Shown: in pieces, positions 49,426 through 58,886 of the stretch
Position numbering within the stretch: position 1 is the stretch's first letter
How the letters are laid out: each line of letters starts with the position of its first letter
NCBI RefSeq assembly: GCF_020523625.1
Contig: NZ_JAJAQH010000005.1
Location: 62,001-126,000, forward strand
Reading direction: 5' to 3'
Origin: Methylovorus menthalis
GTDB lineage: Bacteria > Pseudomonadota > Gammaproteobacteria > Burkholderiales > Methylophilaceae
Length of the DNA: 64,000 bases
The notes under the pieces: generated by a model
Databases searched by the model: none
What the model was told of the DNA's origin: nothing
What the model saw: only the letters and a program-made list of their open reading frames with translations
Made by a program: the position numbers and the translations under genes

Positions 49426-50133
49426 ATGCAATTTGAACATACTTTCAAGCAATACGATGCCGAACTGGAAGCCGTCCGCGCCAAAGTGCTCCAAATGGGT
49501 GGCCTGGTTGAGCAGCAGATCGTCAATGCGCTGGATGCACTGGTAAACGCCAATGCCAGTCTTGCCGAAAGCGTCATTGCCAATGATCACCGCGTCAATG
49601 GCCTCGAAGTCCAGGTGGATGAAGACTGCAGTCATATCATTGCCCGTCGCCAGCCCGCTGCCGGCGATTTGCGCATGATCATGATGATGGTCAAAACCAT
49701 TACCGATCTCGAGCGTATTGGTGACGAGGCAACCAAGATTGCCCGCGTTGCCCAGAAAATCTACGAGTCCGACCGCATGTACACGCCACGTTTTGCTGAA
49801 ATCAAAACCATGGTGGGTCTGGTGCGTGAAATGCTGCGCACTTCGCTGGATGCGTTTGCCCGTCTGGATGTCAGCAAGACCGTGGATGTAGCTCGTCAGG
49901 ATGAACAAGTGGATGAGCAATTCCGTGCCGCCATGCGTCAGCTGATCACCTTCATGCTGGAAGATCCCCGTACCATCTCCATGTCACTGGAAGTGCTGTT
50001 CGTGGCCAAGGCTGTGGAGCGTATCGGTGACCATGCCAAGAACATCGCTGAATATGTGGTGTACATGGTCAAGGGCAAGGATGTGCGCCATACCAGCATG
50101 GAAGAAATGGAACGCGAAACCCTGCAGTCCTGA
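49426..50133 (+). CDS. phoU: Phosphate signalling protein PhoU
   Basis: A 235-aa protein with two three-helix PhoU repeats, each ending in a metal-site helix: DLERIGDEATKIARVAQ near residue 90 and AVERIGDHAKNIAEYVVYM near 195. PhoU restrains the Pst transporter and the PhoR kinase. Here it lies next to ppx and ppk1 and not in a pst operon, linking it to polyphosphate control. A terminator follows. Confidence 0.94.
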   Translation: MQFEHTFKQYDAELEAVRAKVLQMGGLVEQQIVNALDALVNANASLAESVIANDHRVNGLEVQVDEDCSHIIARRQPAAGDLRMIMMMVKTITDLERIGDEATKIARVAQKIYESDRMYTPRFAEIKTMVGLVREMLRTSLDAFARLDVSKTVDVARQDEQVDEQFRAAMRQLITFMLEDPRTISMSLEVLFVAKAVERIGDHAKNIAEYVVYMVKGKDVRHTSMEEMERETLQS

Positions 50134-50152
50134 TTCCGGGAGCCTGCACAGC

Positions 50153-50191
50153 AAACCCCGTCTCTCCAGATCACCGGAAGACGGGGTTTTT
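50153..50191 (+). terminator. Rho-independent terminator after phoU
   Basis: AAACCCCGTCT and AGACGGGGTTT form an 11-bp stem, followed by TTG TCTT, just behind the phoU stop. Confidence 0.8.
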
Positions 50192-50265
50192 GTCTTGAGG
50201 TGCGCCAATCGGGCATTTCAGGATTTATACTAAGAATTCATCACCTCATATTCCCAAAGGTTGTT

Positions 50266-51756
50266 TTGGCTACACAAATACCGGCACCTACTGAAATTGC
50301 CGCAGTAGATCTAGGCTCCAACAGTTTCCGTCTGCAATTGGCCAAAGTGGTCGATGGCCATCTTATTTTTCATGACTCCCTGCGTGAAGCGGTGCGCTTG
50401 GGTGCGGGCTTGGGTAAAGACAAGCGCCTGGATGAAGATGCGCAGCGTCGCGCGATTGAATGCCTGAAGCGATTTGGCGAGCGCCTGCGTGGTTTGCCTC
50501 CGCATGCCGTCAGGGCCGTGGCGACCAATACCTTTCGTGTTGCCAAAAATGCACCACAGTTGCTGAAAGAAGCCGAAGCGGCGTTAGGGTTCCCGATTGA
50601 AATCATCGCCGGGCGCGAAGAGGCGCGCATGATTTTTGTGGGCGTCAGCCATTGCCTGCCGCTGTGTGAGCACAAGCGGCTGGTGATTGATATTGGCGGC
50701 GGTTCCACTGAGTTTATTGTGGGCGAAGGTGTTGAGCCTATCCAGATGGAAAGCCTCTATATGGGCTGTGTCAGTTACAGCTTGCGGTTTTTCCCGGAGG
50801 GCCGCCTGACTGAAGATAGCTTTGAACAGGCTCGCATCGCTGCCGCGACTGAAATTCAGGCAATCCGCAAAAACTTCTCTTCATCCAACTGGCAGGAAGC
50901 AGTGGGCTCATCTGGCACGGCGCGCTCCTTGGGTGAAATTATTCGCCTGAATGGCTTGAGCGATGGCAGCATCACCTATGAGGGATTGCGTTTTATTCGA
51001 CAGCAGCTGATCAAGGCGCGCGATATCAAGAAAATCGAGCTGGCGGGAGTCAGTGCCGATCGCGCCGCCGTATTGCCGGGCGGCCTTTCCATCATGCTGG
51101 CCGCCTTTGAGGCCCTGAACATAGACCAGATGACGACAGCAGACACTGCGCTTCGCGAAGGCGTGCTGTATGAGCTGCTAGGGCGCATACACCATCATGA
51201 CACGCGGGAAGCGACGGTGAGCAGCTTCATGCGGCGTTACCATGTGGATGCCGCCCAGGCCAAGCGCGTGCACAAACTGGCGCTGGATTTGCTGGCGCAG
51301 GTGAATGACCAGTTGCGTATGGAAGTGGGCAAGGCAGAAAACTATCTGACCTGGGCTGCCAAGTTGCACGAGATTGGCATTTCCATCGCGCATAGCGGCT
51401 ATCACAAGCATTCGGCGTATGTGATTGAGAATGCGGATATGCCGGGCTTTTCCAAAATGGACCAGGAAACACTGGGCTTTCTGGTGCGGGCGCAACGCCG
51501 GTCGCTCGCCAAGCTGGCGGTGCCCATGTTGTCGGATGACCATTGCCTGCTGGTGCTGATTTTGCGCCTGGCGGTGCTGTTCCATCGCAGTCGTCTGAGC
51601 GACAGGCAACCCAAGCTGGGGTTGAAAGGTCACGGCCAACGGTTTGAATTGTCGGTAGAGCCTGGCTGGCTGAGTGAAAATCCGCTCACGGATGCCGAAT
51701 TGCGCAACGAGGTGGATTACTGGCGCGAGATTGGTATTAGCCTGACTCTGGTGTGA
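50266..51756 (+). CDS. ppx: Exopolyphosphatase (Ppx/GppA family)
   Basis: A 496-aa enzyme that removes terminal phosphates from polyphosphate and may act on pppGpp. It has two actin-like ATPase domains: AAVDLGSNSFRLQLAKV at the N-terminus and LVIDIGGGSTEFIVGEG near residue 145. A C-terminal HD-like helical domain contains AKLHEIGISIAHSGYHKH. No ATG fits the family start. TTG at 50266 with AAAGG five bases before is the best choice and gives the usual 'ATQIPAPTEIAAVDLG' beginning. It converges on ppk1. Confidence 0.9.
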   Translation: MATQIPAPTEIAAVDLGSNSFRLQLAKVVDGHLIFHDSLREAVRLGAGLGKDKRLDEDAQRRAIECLKRFGERLRGLPPHAVRAVATNTFRVAKNAPQLLKEAEAALGFPIEIIAGREEARMIFVGVSHCLPLCEHKRLVIDIGGGSTEFIVGEGVEPIQMESLYMGCVSYSLRFFPEGRLTEDSFEQARIAAATEIQAIRKNFSSSNWQEAVGSSGTARSLGEIIRLNGLSDGSITYEGLRFIRQQLIKARDIKKIELAGVSADRAAVLPGGLSIMLAAFEALNIDQMTTADTALREGVLYELLGRIHHHDTREATVSSFMRRYHVDAAQAKRVHKLALDLLAQVNDQLRMEVGKAENYLTWAAKLHEIGISIAHSGYHKHSAYVIENADMPGFSKMDQETLGFLVRAQRRSLAKLAVPMLSDDHCLLVLILRLAVLFHRSRLSDRQPKLGLKGHGQRFELSVEPGWLSENPLTDAELRNEVDYWREIGISLTLV

Positions 51757-51845
51757 TGAGCAGTCGACTGGCTTGACTTGGCGTTTAAGCTTGCAAGATT
51801 GGGCTGCTTTGAGCGCAGCGCCTTGAGCTTAAGCTGAGGAAATTC

Positions 51846-51882
51846 AATATGCCCGGCAAGGTAATTCCTTGCCGGGCATATT
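51846..51882. terminator. Strong hairpin between ppx and ppk1
   Basis: ATATGCCCGGCAAGG and CCTTGCCGGGCATAT form a 15-bp perfect stem with a 5-nt loop between the convergent stops. The U-tracts are weak on both sides, so it may act as a terminator or as a 3' end stabiliser. Confidence 0.65.
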
Positions 51883-51885
51883 GCT

Positions 51886-53970
51886 TTAAATCTCCGGAGG
51901 CAGATCCTGCCCCAACTCCTGGATCAGGAAGTTTTGCGCGCTGAACGCAGTTCCGCGGCGTGCCGGACGCAGCTTGTATGTGCCGTCTGGCAGCATTTCC
52001 CAGGCGTTCATATTGTCTTTCAGATAAGGCTCCAGGCCTTCTCGAATGACGCGTTTTTTCACCTTGGCGTCCAGTATCGGCAGGCATACTTCAATCCGGC
52101 GGAAGAAGTTGCGGTACATCCAGTCGGCACTGGCGAGGTACAGATCCTCAGCCCGGTTATTGTAGAAGTAGAAAATGCGGGTGTGTTCCAGAAAGCGCCC
52201 GACAATCGAGCGCACGCGGATATTGTCGGATACACCGGGGATGCCCGGTTTCAGCGCGCAAACGCCGCGTACGATCAGGTCAATTTCCACGCCAGCTGCC
52301 GAGGCGTCATACAACGCGCGGATGATGTCCGAATCCAGCAAGGCATTCATCTTGGCGATAATGCGGGCCTTCTTGCCGGATTTTGCGATCTCGGTTTCGT
52401 TCTGGATGGCTTTGATCAGCCGCTGATGCAGGGTGAATGGCGATTGCCACAGGTGGCGCAGCTTGCTGGCCTTGCCTAATCCTGTCAGTTGGGCAAACAC
52501 ATCATTCACGTCTTCGCAGATTTCTTCCTGGCAGGTCAGCAGGCCAAAATCGGTATACAAACGGGCGGTGCGCTGGTGGTAATTGCCAGTCGACAAGTGC
52601 ACATAGCGACGCAGCTTGTCGTCCTCGCGGCGGACTACCATGGCCATCTTGGCGTGCGTCTTGTGGCCAACCACGCCATAGATCACATGCGCACCAGCGT
52701 TTTCCAGTTTGGCAGCCCAGTTGATGTTGGCCTCTTCGTCGAAACGCGCCAGCAGTTCCACCACGACGGTGACTTCCTTGCCGCGCCGGGCCGCCTCAAT
52801 CAGCGATTGCATCAGGGTTGAATCAGCACTGGTGCGGTAAAAGGTCTGCTTGATCGCAAGTACAGTGGGGTCTTCTGAGGCCTGCTTGATGAACTCGATG
52901 ACTGGGTTGAACGACTGGAAAGGGTGGTGCAGCAGCACGTCGCCCTTGCGGATCACCTTAAATATGTCGGCTTCCTTAGCGAACTCTTTGGGTGCGCTGG
53001 GGGTGTAGCGGGCAAACTTCAGCTCTGGGCGGTCCACCCAGTCTGGCACTTGCATCAATCGCACCAGATTGACGAGGCCATTTACCTGATACAGGTCTTC
53101 TGGCCCCAGGCCAAACTGGCCCAACAGAAAGGAAGACATGGCCGGTGGGCAGCTGTCGGCGACTTCGAGGCGGACGGCATCGCCATACTGACGATGCGAA
53201 AGCTCGCCTTGCAGCGCAATGCGCAAGTCCTTGGTTTCTTCGTCGTCCAGGTTGAGGTCGCTATCGCGCGTTACGCGGAACTGGTAGCAGCCTTTGACCT
53301 GCATGCCGGAGAACAACTCATCAACATGCGCATGCAAGATGGAGGACAGGAAGACAAAGCCGTATTCGCAACCGGCAATGTCGCTAGGCAGGCGGATCAC
53401 CCGCGGCAGGGCGCGCGGCGCTTGTACCACGGCAACGCCTGAGTTACGGCCAAAGGCATCTTTGCCTTCCAGTTCTACCGCAAAGTTAAGGCTCTTGTTG
53501 AGTACGCGCGGAAACGGGTGCGACGGATCCAGCCCGATCGGCGTAAGGATCGGCATCAGCTCGCGGAAGAAATAATTGCGTATCCATTCACGCTGTGTAT
53601 CGTTCCAGTGCCCACGGCGCAGAAAGCGGATATCCAGCTGGGCCAATTGTGGCAGCACGATGTTATTCAGGATGTTGTACTGGTGATCAACCAGTTCATG
53701 CGATTCGCTGCTGATTTTTTCAAATGCCTGCTTGGGCATCAGGCCATCCGGGCCTACATGCAGCGAGTTGTATTTGATCTGTTCCTTGAGACCGGCCACG
53801 CGGACTTCAAAGAATTCGTCCATGTTGCTGCTGAAAATACAAAGGAATTTGAGGCGCTCAAGCAAAGGGACACGTTCATCTTCGGCTTGGGCCAGCACGC
53901 GGCGGTTAAAGGCAAGTATGCCGAGTTCGCGATTTACAAAGTATTCTGGGCTCAATTTGAGTGGGAACAA
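51886..53970 (-). CDS. ppk1: Polyphosphate kinase 1
   Basis: A 694-aa enzyme that builds polyphosphate from ATP. The four PPK1 domains are all present: N-terminal SPEYFVNRELGILAFNRRVL and SNMDEFFEVRVAGLK; middle KGDVLLHHPFQSFNPVIEF; catalytic GHKTHAKMAMV with the phosphorylated His near 439; and HLSTGNYHQRTARLYTDFG. It starts with TTG at 53970 (GAGG about nine bases before). It converges on ppx, so the making and breaking enzymes share a terminator region. Confidence 0.95.
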   Translation of the reverse strand: MFPLKLSPEYFVNRELGILAFNRRVLAQAEDERVPLLERLKFLCIFSSNMDEFFEVRVAGLKEQIKYNSLHVGPDGLMPKQAFEKISSESHELVDHQYNILNNIVLPQLAQLDIRFLRRGHWNDTQREWIRNYFFRELMPILTPIGLDPSHPFPRVLNKSLNFAVELEGKDAFGRNSGVAVVQAPRALPRVIRLPSDIAGCEYGFVFLSSILHAHVDELFSGMQVKGCYQFRVTRDSDLNLDDEETKDLRIALQGELSHRQYGDAVRLEVADSCPPAMSSFLLGQFGLGPEDLYQVNGLVNLVRLMQVPDWVDRPELKFARYTPSAPKEFAKEADIFKVIRKGDVLLHHPFQSFNPVIEFIKQASEDPTVLAIKQTFYRTSADSTLMQSLIEAARRGKEVTVVVELLARFDEEANINWAAKLENAGAHVIYGVVGHKTHAKMAMVVRREDDKLRRYVHLSTGNYHQRTARLYTDFGLLTCQEEICEDVNDVFAQLTGLGKASKLRHLWQSPFTLHQRLIKAIQNETEIAKSGKKARIIAKMNALLDSDIIRALYDASAAGVEIDLIVRGVCALKPGIPGVSDNIRVRSIVGRFLEHTRIFYFYNNRAEDLYLASADWMYRNFFRRIEVCLPILDAKVKKRVIREGLEPYLKDNMNAWEMLPDGTYKLRPARRGTAFSAQNFLIQELGQDLPPEI

Positions 53971-54070
53971 AATTAAAACCTCACTCTACTGATGCAATAT
54001 GACAAAAGGATGACTCATGTGAAGGTTTTGCGAAGCACATGGGTCATCACTCGATGAGGGGCGTTATTAA

Positions 54071-54343
54071 TTAATCTTTTGGCGGCACATAGCCAGAAGC
54101 GGTATCTGCTCCACCACCGAAAAAGTAGGCTTCGGTTTGCTGTGAAAGATACTTGCGCGCCTGAGGATCAGCCAGGCTCAGGCGGTTTTCATTCACCAGC
54201 ATTGTTTGCTGCTTCAGCCAACCTGCCCAAGCTTCTTTGGATACGTTTTCATAAATACGTTTACCGAGCTCGCCAGGGTAAGGGGGGAAATCCAGGCCTT
54301 CCGCGTCATGTCCCAATTTAACGCAATGTACAGTCCGTGCCAT
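54071..54343 (-). CDS. yggX: Probable Fe(2+)-trafficking protein
   Basis: A 90-aa protein of the YggX family, which protects iron-sulfur clusters from oxidants. [20 protein letters not shown] bears the conserved Cys near residue 7. [20 protein letters not shown], then [20 protein letters not shown] and [16 protein letters not shown] follow. Length is normal. It lies between ppk1 and the zinc-receptor operon. Confidence 0.93.
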   Translation of the reverse strand: MARTVHCVKLGHDAEGLDFPPYPGELGKRIYENVSKEAWAGWLKQQTMLVNENRLSLADPQARKYLSQQTEAYFFGGGADTASGYVPPKD

Positions 54344-54482
54344 AAGTGTTCTATCTCGCAAAAGCCAAAACGACATGATAACGCATGGGGTATGCCGGGG
54401 GTAGCTCTGCTTGGGCCTGGTAAAACGCTGGATGTATGGAAAGAGAAGGCGTGGAGCATATGCAGCCCCACGCCCGGTGCGG

Positions 54483-56552
54483 CTAGAACGCGCCGCGCAA
54501 GCCGACCATGATGGAGCGGCCGCCCATGGGGGCAATGTCCTTCAGGTAGGAGGTGTGGTCACGAATCTCTTCGTTCAACAAGTTGTAGGCCTTGGCAAAG
54601 GCTTCCAGATAAAACTGCGAAGGAATACGGTAGGTCGCTGTCAGGTTGACCTGGGTGTAGCCATTGGTGGCCAGTTCAGCATCTGCCGTGCGGTCTTGCT
54701 TGAACGCATGTAGCACATCCAGCTTGGAGCCAAAGCGATCGAGTTGATACAAAAAGCCGAAGCCCAGCTTGAGCGGTGCAATGCGTGGCAATGGTTCACC
54801 GGTATCGCGATTGGTGGCGCGCACATAGTCACCACGCAAGGTCAGGTCAAGGTCGCCCGTGCCTTCGTATACGCGGAATTTGCCTTCGCCTTCCAGGCCC
54901 TTGAAAATGGCGGGCACTTGCAGAATTTGTGCCTCGGTAAGATCACCGCCTACCACACCATCTTCATCCACTTGCCGCCCGGTATTGTTGAGCGTGATGA
55001 AATTGTTGAAGCGGGTGTAGAAGGCGCCCACGCTGAAACTGTTTTTGCCCTCTTTCCAGCGCAATTGGGTATCCACGCCATTCGAGCGTTCCACATCCAG
55101 ATTGCTGTTACCGATTTCGTATTGTGCGGTGGCGACGTGAGCACCGTTGGCATACAGCTCGTTGTAGCTGGGGGCGCGTTCGTTATGCGAGAGGTTGCCC
55201 ACCAGCGACCATGTGGGTGTCAGGGTGTACAAGGCGCCAAATGCGGCGCTGCGCGGTGCAAAATCACGCGAAACTGCCGGGCCAAATTTTCCGCCGCCGT
55301 TTGAATCCACATCCACTTGCTCAGCGCGGCCGCCCAGGCTTAATTTCAATGCATCCAGTGGCAGCTCCTCGTATACATACAAGGCTTTGCTATCGGTGCT
55401 GTTTTTGGGAATGAAGGCTTCTTCGCCCAAGGCCTGGAAGCGGGAGTTTTGCAGTTGCAGACCCACCACGCCAGACAGCGGACCGATGTTGCCGTGACGC
55501 GCTTCAATCGCGGTTTCCAGACCACGGTTACGGAAGGTCGTACCTACTGCGCCATCTTCGATTTCCTGGTGCTGGTAATCGGTATGCGCCATCTTCACCT
55601 TGACCGCCTGCACGATATTGCCGAGATCGCGGAATTCGGAAGCGAAATCCCAGCGCTGGCTATCCATGTCAATACGGACGTCTTTTTCAGCCACCGTGCC
55701 GTAATTGCTGTTGTAGTCGGAGAACGAAAGCCCGGCATAGCCATTACCGAAATTGACCGAAGCGCCCAATGCACCGCCATCCGAGCGTGCGCCGCTGTTG
55801 ACCAGACGACCACTGTCTTCGCGCGCTGTGCCATCGGCCTCGCTTTTGCGACGTGAGACGGCATAGCCGGGGATATCCAGATCATCGGTTTTGCGTTCGT
55901 AGGCATCGGCGTGCAATGTCAGAACGCCATTGCCCGCATCAATGACCGCGGCACCGCTTTTCTGGTTATCAGCGCCGCCGAGGCGGACTTCGCCACGCCC
56001 CGTCACGCCATCAATCGCTTCTTTAGGGATGCGGTGATCAATGGCATTTACCACGCCACCAACGGCGCTACCGCCATACAGCAATGCTGCCGGGCCGCGT
56101 ACCACATCGATTTGCTCAATGACTAAGGGATCTAATGCCACGGCGTGGTCTGGACTCAATGCTGAGGCATCCAGAATACCGACCCCGTTTTGCATGATAC
56201 GAACGCGGTCATTGTCCAGGCCGCGTATCACGGGACGCGAAGCATTCGGCCCAAAGTAACTTGAGCTGACGCCCGGGATGGATTTCAAGGTTTCACCCAG
56301 TGTACTTTCCCGTTGAAGGGATAATTCGCGGCCGCTCAGCACGGAGACTGGCGTTACCAGGGCATCGGAATCCACGCCCAAGGGATTGGCCGTAACGGCG
56401 ACGGGCGCTAATTGCAGAGTAGTGGAAGATTTTGTGGTGTCATCTGCGGCATGGGCGTGGGTTGCAGACAAGGCAGGACTAAACGCCAGGGCGATAGCCA
56501 TGAATAGTTTTTTGCGTGCGTCAGGGCGCGCGGCAGGGGAGATCGGCAGCAT
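54483..56552 (-). CDS. TonB-dependent receptor, ZnuD-like
   Basis: A 689-aa outer-membrane receptor with a signal peptide (residues about 1-36, ending AHA) and a TonB box region [17 protein letters not shown]. The plug contains [39 protein letters not shown] and [20 protein letters not shown], typical of ZnuD zinc receptors. The barrel ends IMVGLRGAF. The upstream gene encodes a small exported His/Cys-rich protein. Zinc import is the favoured role, but no clear Zur site was found. Confidence 0.82.
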   Translation of the reverse strand: MLPISPAARPDARKKLFMAIALAFSPALSATHAHAADDTTKSSTTLQLAPVAVTANPLGVDSDALVTPVSVLSGRELSLQRESTLGETLKSIPGVSSSYFGPNASRPVIRGLDNDRVRIMQNGVGILDASALSPDHAVALDPLVIEQIDVVRGPAALLYGGSAVGGVVNAIDHRIPKEAIDGVTGRGEVRLGGADNQKSGAAVIDAGNGVLTLHADAYERKTDDLDIPGYAVSRRKSEADGTAREDSGRLVNSGARSDGGALGASVNFGNGYAGLSFSDYNSNYGTVAEKDVRIDMDSQRWDFASEFRDLGNIVQAVKVKMAHTDYQHQEIEDGAVGTTFRNRGLETAIEARHGNIGPLSGVVGLQLQNSRFQALGEEAFIPKNSTDSKALYVYEELPLDALKLSLGGRAEQVDVDSNGGGKFGPAVSRDFAPRSAAFGALYTLTPTWSLVGNLSHNERAPSYNELYANGAHVATAQYEIGNSNLDVERSNGVDTQLRWKEGKNSFSVGAFYTRFNNFITLNNTGRQVDEDGVVGGDLTEAQILQVPAIFKGLEGEGKFRVYEGTGDLDLTLRGDYVRATNRDTGEPLPRIAPLKLGFGFLYQLDRFGSKLDVLHAFKQDRTADAELATNGYTQVNLTATYRIPSQFYLEAFAKAYNLLNEEIRDHTSYLKDIAPMGGRSIMVGLRGAF

Positions 56553-56616
56553 GGGTAAACCTCAATTGCATAACATGAGATGAGTGTCGGAAATTAACCG
56601 GCACAGCGAACAATGG

Positions 56617-56922
56617 TTATGCGATGGAGGGCGGGGCGCGAGCAGAGAAGTGGCTGGAAAATGCAGGATGGAACGGGGTGCTTTGGTCGCGCCAGGCTGA
56701 TTGCGAAAATGGCACTACGGGGATGGCATGGATGGTAGGCTGAAGGCCTGCTGCAAGCTCGCCAAAACTCAAGCATTTGTCACAGAACCCGCCGTGAGGA
56801 GAGGCGTCCTGCTTCTGCGACAGGATATCCGTGTAGTGGGATATTTCGTGCACGGCGGCGCTCTGTTGGCCAAAGGCAAACAGGAAAACGAGCGAAACCG
56901 TGAGAAATATGCGACGCAACAT
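56617..56922 (-). CDS. Small exported protein with His/Cys metal-ligand motifs
   Basis: A 101-aa protein with a signal peptide (residues 1-23). The mature N-terminus has HEISH (His25, His29), then His43 and CDKC (Cys47, Cys50), a cluster suited to zinc or copper. The C-terminal third is Pro/Ser/His-rich. HEISH matches HExxH, but the protein is far too small to be a metalloprotease. It lies 64 bp upstream of the ZnuD-like receptor on the same strand, so it may be a periplasmic zinc acceptor. I do not recognise a named family with certainty. Confidence 0.65.
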   Translation of the reverse strand: MLRRIFLTVSLVFLFAFGQQSAAVHEISHYTDILSQKQDASPHGGFCDKCLSFGELAAGLQPTIHAIPVVPFSQSAWRDQSTPFHPAFSSHFSARAPPSIA

Positions 56923-57000
56923 AGTTGCAAGTTTAGCAGAAATTTACACTGTACGGATAGGCGCCAAGAATGCCATACATTTATGACAGCCAAAAAACAA

Positions 57001-57025
57001 AAGGCCGCTATTGCGGCCTTTTTCT
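57001..57025 (-). terminator. Rho-independent terminator after sodB
   Basis: AAGGCCGC-tatt-GCGGCCTT with A/T runs on both sides, 17 bp past the sodB stop. Confidence 0.85.
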
Positions 57026-57041
57026 CTGCTAGCTTAAGTCC

Positions 57042-57626
57042 TTAAGCTGCGAAGTTTGCTGACGCAAAATCCCAGTTTGCAAGAGAAGCCAGGAAGGTCT
57101 CAACGAACTTGGGACGCGCATTGCGGTAATCGATGTAGTAAGCATGTTCCCATACGTCGATGGTCAGCAGCGCTTTGTCGCCAGTAGTCAGTGGGGTGCC
57201 AGCAGCGCCCATGTTGACGATATCCACGCTACCGTCAGCCTTCTTGACCAGCCAGGTCCAGCCGGAGCCGAAATTGCCAACAGCAGAAGCCTGGAAAGCT
57301 TTTTTGAACTCGTCAAATGAGCCCCATTTTGCATTGATGGCATCAGCCAGTGGGCCTGTAGGAGCGCCCCCGCCATTTGGCTTCATGCTGCTCCAGAAGA
57401 AGGTGTGGTTCCAGATTTGCGCGGAGTTGTTGTAGATACCGGCTTTGGAATTCTTGATGATGTCTTCCAGGCTGCTGTTTTCGAATTCAGTACCTTTGAT
57501 CAGGTTGTTCAGGTTGGTGACATAGGCTTGGTGATGCTTGCCGTAGTGAAACTCAAGGGTTTCTTCAGAAATGTATGGAGCAAGCGCGTTTTTGGCATAA
57601 GGTAAAGCAGGTAATTGATGTTCCAT
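57042..57626 (-). CDS. sodB: Superoxide dismutase, iron type
   Basis: A 194-aa cytosolic enzyme. The metal ligands are in [18 protein letters not shown] (first His), QIWNHTFFW (second His) and [11 protein letters not shown] (Asp and last His). [13 protein letters not shown] and the [16 protein letters not shown] segment are typical of FeSOD. Length is normal. Fur-box-like palindromes lie 70-100 bp upstream, so iron control is likely. Confidence 0.94.
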   Translation of the reverse strand: MEHQLPALPYAKNALAPYISEETLEFHYGKHHQAYVTNLNNLIKGTEFENSSLEDIIKNSKAGIYNNSAQIWNHTFFWSSMKPNGGGAPTGPLADAINAKWGSFDEFKKAFQASAVGNFGSGWTWLVKKADGSVDIVNMGAAGTPLTTGDKALLTIDVWEHAYYIDYRNARPKFVETFLASLANWDFASANFAA

Positions 57627-57693
57627 TGAGAATTCCTTTGAATAAATGAGGGAGGTGTGACGAAGCTTAGAGTTTTATTCTGCCATAAGAATT

Positions 57694-57723
57694 CGAGAAT
57701 TCTCGTGCTGAGAATGATTCTCA
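57694..57723. promoter_or_regulatory. Fur-box-like palindromes upstream of sodB
   Basis: TGAGAATGATTCTCA at 57709-57723 is a perfect 7-1-7 palindrome close to the Fur consensus TGATAATNATTATCA. A second palindrome, CGAGAATTCTCG, is at 57694-57705. They sit about 70-100 bp upstream of the sodB start. Confidence 0.6.
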
Positions 57724-57790
57724 AAAATGGCGAAGCGCGAGCTGAACAATGGTTGCCATACAGTATGTCATTCACAAAAAGCAGCTTGCC

Positions 57791-57908
57791 GCCTGTTGCG
57801 GTGGAGACTCATGTCAGCAGGGCTGACGTGGTGTCGTAGCCAAAATCCAGACCTTACTTTTTACGTGCACGTGGGTGTGCCGAATCGTAAACTTTGGCGA
57901 GATGGTGA
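57791..57908. repeat. Direct repeat copy A (xerC 3' end plus downstream region)
   Basis: A 118-bp unit matching copy B (57925-58043) with many scattered differences. It includes a hairpin GTCAGC-agg-GCTGAC. The corresponding stem in copy B is GCCAGC-aag-GCTGGC, a paired change that keeps pairing. Confidence 0.9.
57854..57907 (-). pseudogene. Remnant of a second xerC 3' end
   Basis: On the minus strand these 18 codons read HHLAKVYDSAHPRARKK-stop, identical in protein to the end of the intact xerC. Six codons differ in DNA (TCG/TCA, GCA/GCT, CAC/CAT, GCA/GCC, CGT/CGC, AAA/AAG) and all six are silent. The upstream part is missing. The pattern shows that both copies diverged while coding, so they came from two xerC alleles and not from a recent copying event. 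Confidence 0.8.
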
Positions 57909-57924
57909 CAACAGGCAGGCTACG

Positions 57925-58043
57925 GCCTGTTGCGGTGGAGACTCATGCCAGCAAGGCTGGCGTGATGTCGTAACCAAAATCCAGAATTTTACTTCTTGCG
58001 GGCACGTGGATGAGCTGAATCGTAAACTTTGGCGAGATGGTGA
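57925..58043. repeat. Direct repeat copy B (end of the intact xerC)
   Basis: A 119-bp unit containing the last 18 codons of xerC and its downstream stem-loop. It is separated from copy A by 16 bp; AACAGGC at 57910-57916 can pair with GCCTGTT at 57925-57931, so the junction itself forms a hairpin. Confidence 0.9.
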
Positions 58044-58867
58044 AAATCCAGATGCGTATACACCTGCGTAGTACTGATGTTGGCATGCCCCAGCATTTCC
58101 TGCACGGCGCGCAGGTCGCCACTGGATTGCAGTACATGACTGGCAAAGCTGTGCCTGAGCATATGGGGATGCACGCGAATATTGATGCCTTGCCGGATAG
58201 CCCATTGCTGCAGGCGATATTGCACGGCACGCCGGCTCAAACGCTTGCCAAGACGGGACAGGAAAAGCGCCGACGCGTCCTGAACCGGTAACCCTGATCG
58301 TATGGCAAGCCAGGCTTGCAGGGCATTCATGGCATGTTGCCCTACGGGAACGATGCGCGTTTTGTTGCCTTTGCCGGTGACGGTGATGGTACCTTCGCCC
58401 AGATTCAGTGCATCAAGATTCAGGTTCACCAGTTCGGCCAGGCGCAGGCCGGAGGAGTAAAACAGCTCCAGCATGGCATGGTCACGCTGGGCCAGGGTGT
58501 CTTCATCGTCTATGGAGACGAGTTGTACCGCCTGATCTGGTGATAAGGCATGCGGTAATGATTTGGGGGATTTTGGTGCGCGAATGCCCTGGCATGGATT
58601 GGCAGAAAAACCATGGCGCTGAATAAGAAACTCGAAAAATCCGCGCCATGCAGAGAGCATGCGGGCAATGGATCTGCCACCCAGGCTGCGGCCATGGAGG
58701 GTGGCTACATACCGGCGAACATGCGCCCCGGTCATTTCATTCAAGGGAAGCTCGCCATGCAATTCCAGCAAGGTCCGCAGATCGCGCTGGTAGTTTTCGC
58801 GCGTTAATGGGCTTAAGCGGCGCTCATGGCTCAGATGGTCGAGATATTGGGCAAGGTAATCGACCAT
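57989..58867 (-). CDS. xerC: Tyrosine recombinase XerC
   Basis: A 292-aa site-specific recombinase that resolves chromosome dimers at dif together with XerD. The N-terminal SAM-like domain covers residues 1-90. The catalytic residues are Arg in YSSGLRLAELVNL, Lys in VTGKGNKTRIVPVG, His and Arg in HPHMLRHSFASHVL, His in LGHANISTTQ and the nucleophile Tyr in QVYTHLDF. The C-terminal tail is followed by a diverged repeat of the same tail. The order xerC-DUF484-dapF is common in proteobacteria. Confidence 0.94.
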   Translation of the reverse strand: MVDYLAQYLDHLSHERRLSPLTRENYQRDLRTLLELHGELPLNEMTGAHVRRYVATLHGRSLGGRSIARMLSAWRGFFEFLIQRHGFSANPCQGIRAPKSPKSLPHALSPDQAVQLVSIDDEDTLAQRDHAMLELFYSSGLRLAELVNLNLDALNLGEGTITVTGKGNKTRIVPVGQHAMNALQAWLAIRSGLPVQDASALFLSRLGKRLSRRAVQYRLQQWAIRQGINIRVHPHMLRHSFASHVLQSSGDLRAVQEMLGHANISTTQVYTHLDFHHLAKVYDSAHPRARKK

Positions 58868-58886
58868 CTGGGTTTAGCTATGCAAT

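Larger units (their letters stand above)
57727..57988. other. Region downstream of xerC made of diverged direct repeats
   Basis: No intact gene. It carries one full copy and most of another copy of a ~118-bp unit (see the repeats at 57791-57908 and 57925-58043). The 114-codon plus-strand reading frame across it simply translates the repeat twice. Confidence 0.7.

Noticed and set aside
56911-56928. GCAACATAGTTGC palindrome as a Zur operator
   Set aside because: It overlaps the start codon of the small exported protein and does not match the Zur consensus well enough.
57727-58071. 114-codon plus-strand frame with an internal repeat
   Set aside because: It is the translation of the duplicated xerC tail on the wrong strand; the repeated RKLWRDG segment comes from the DNA repeat.
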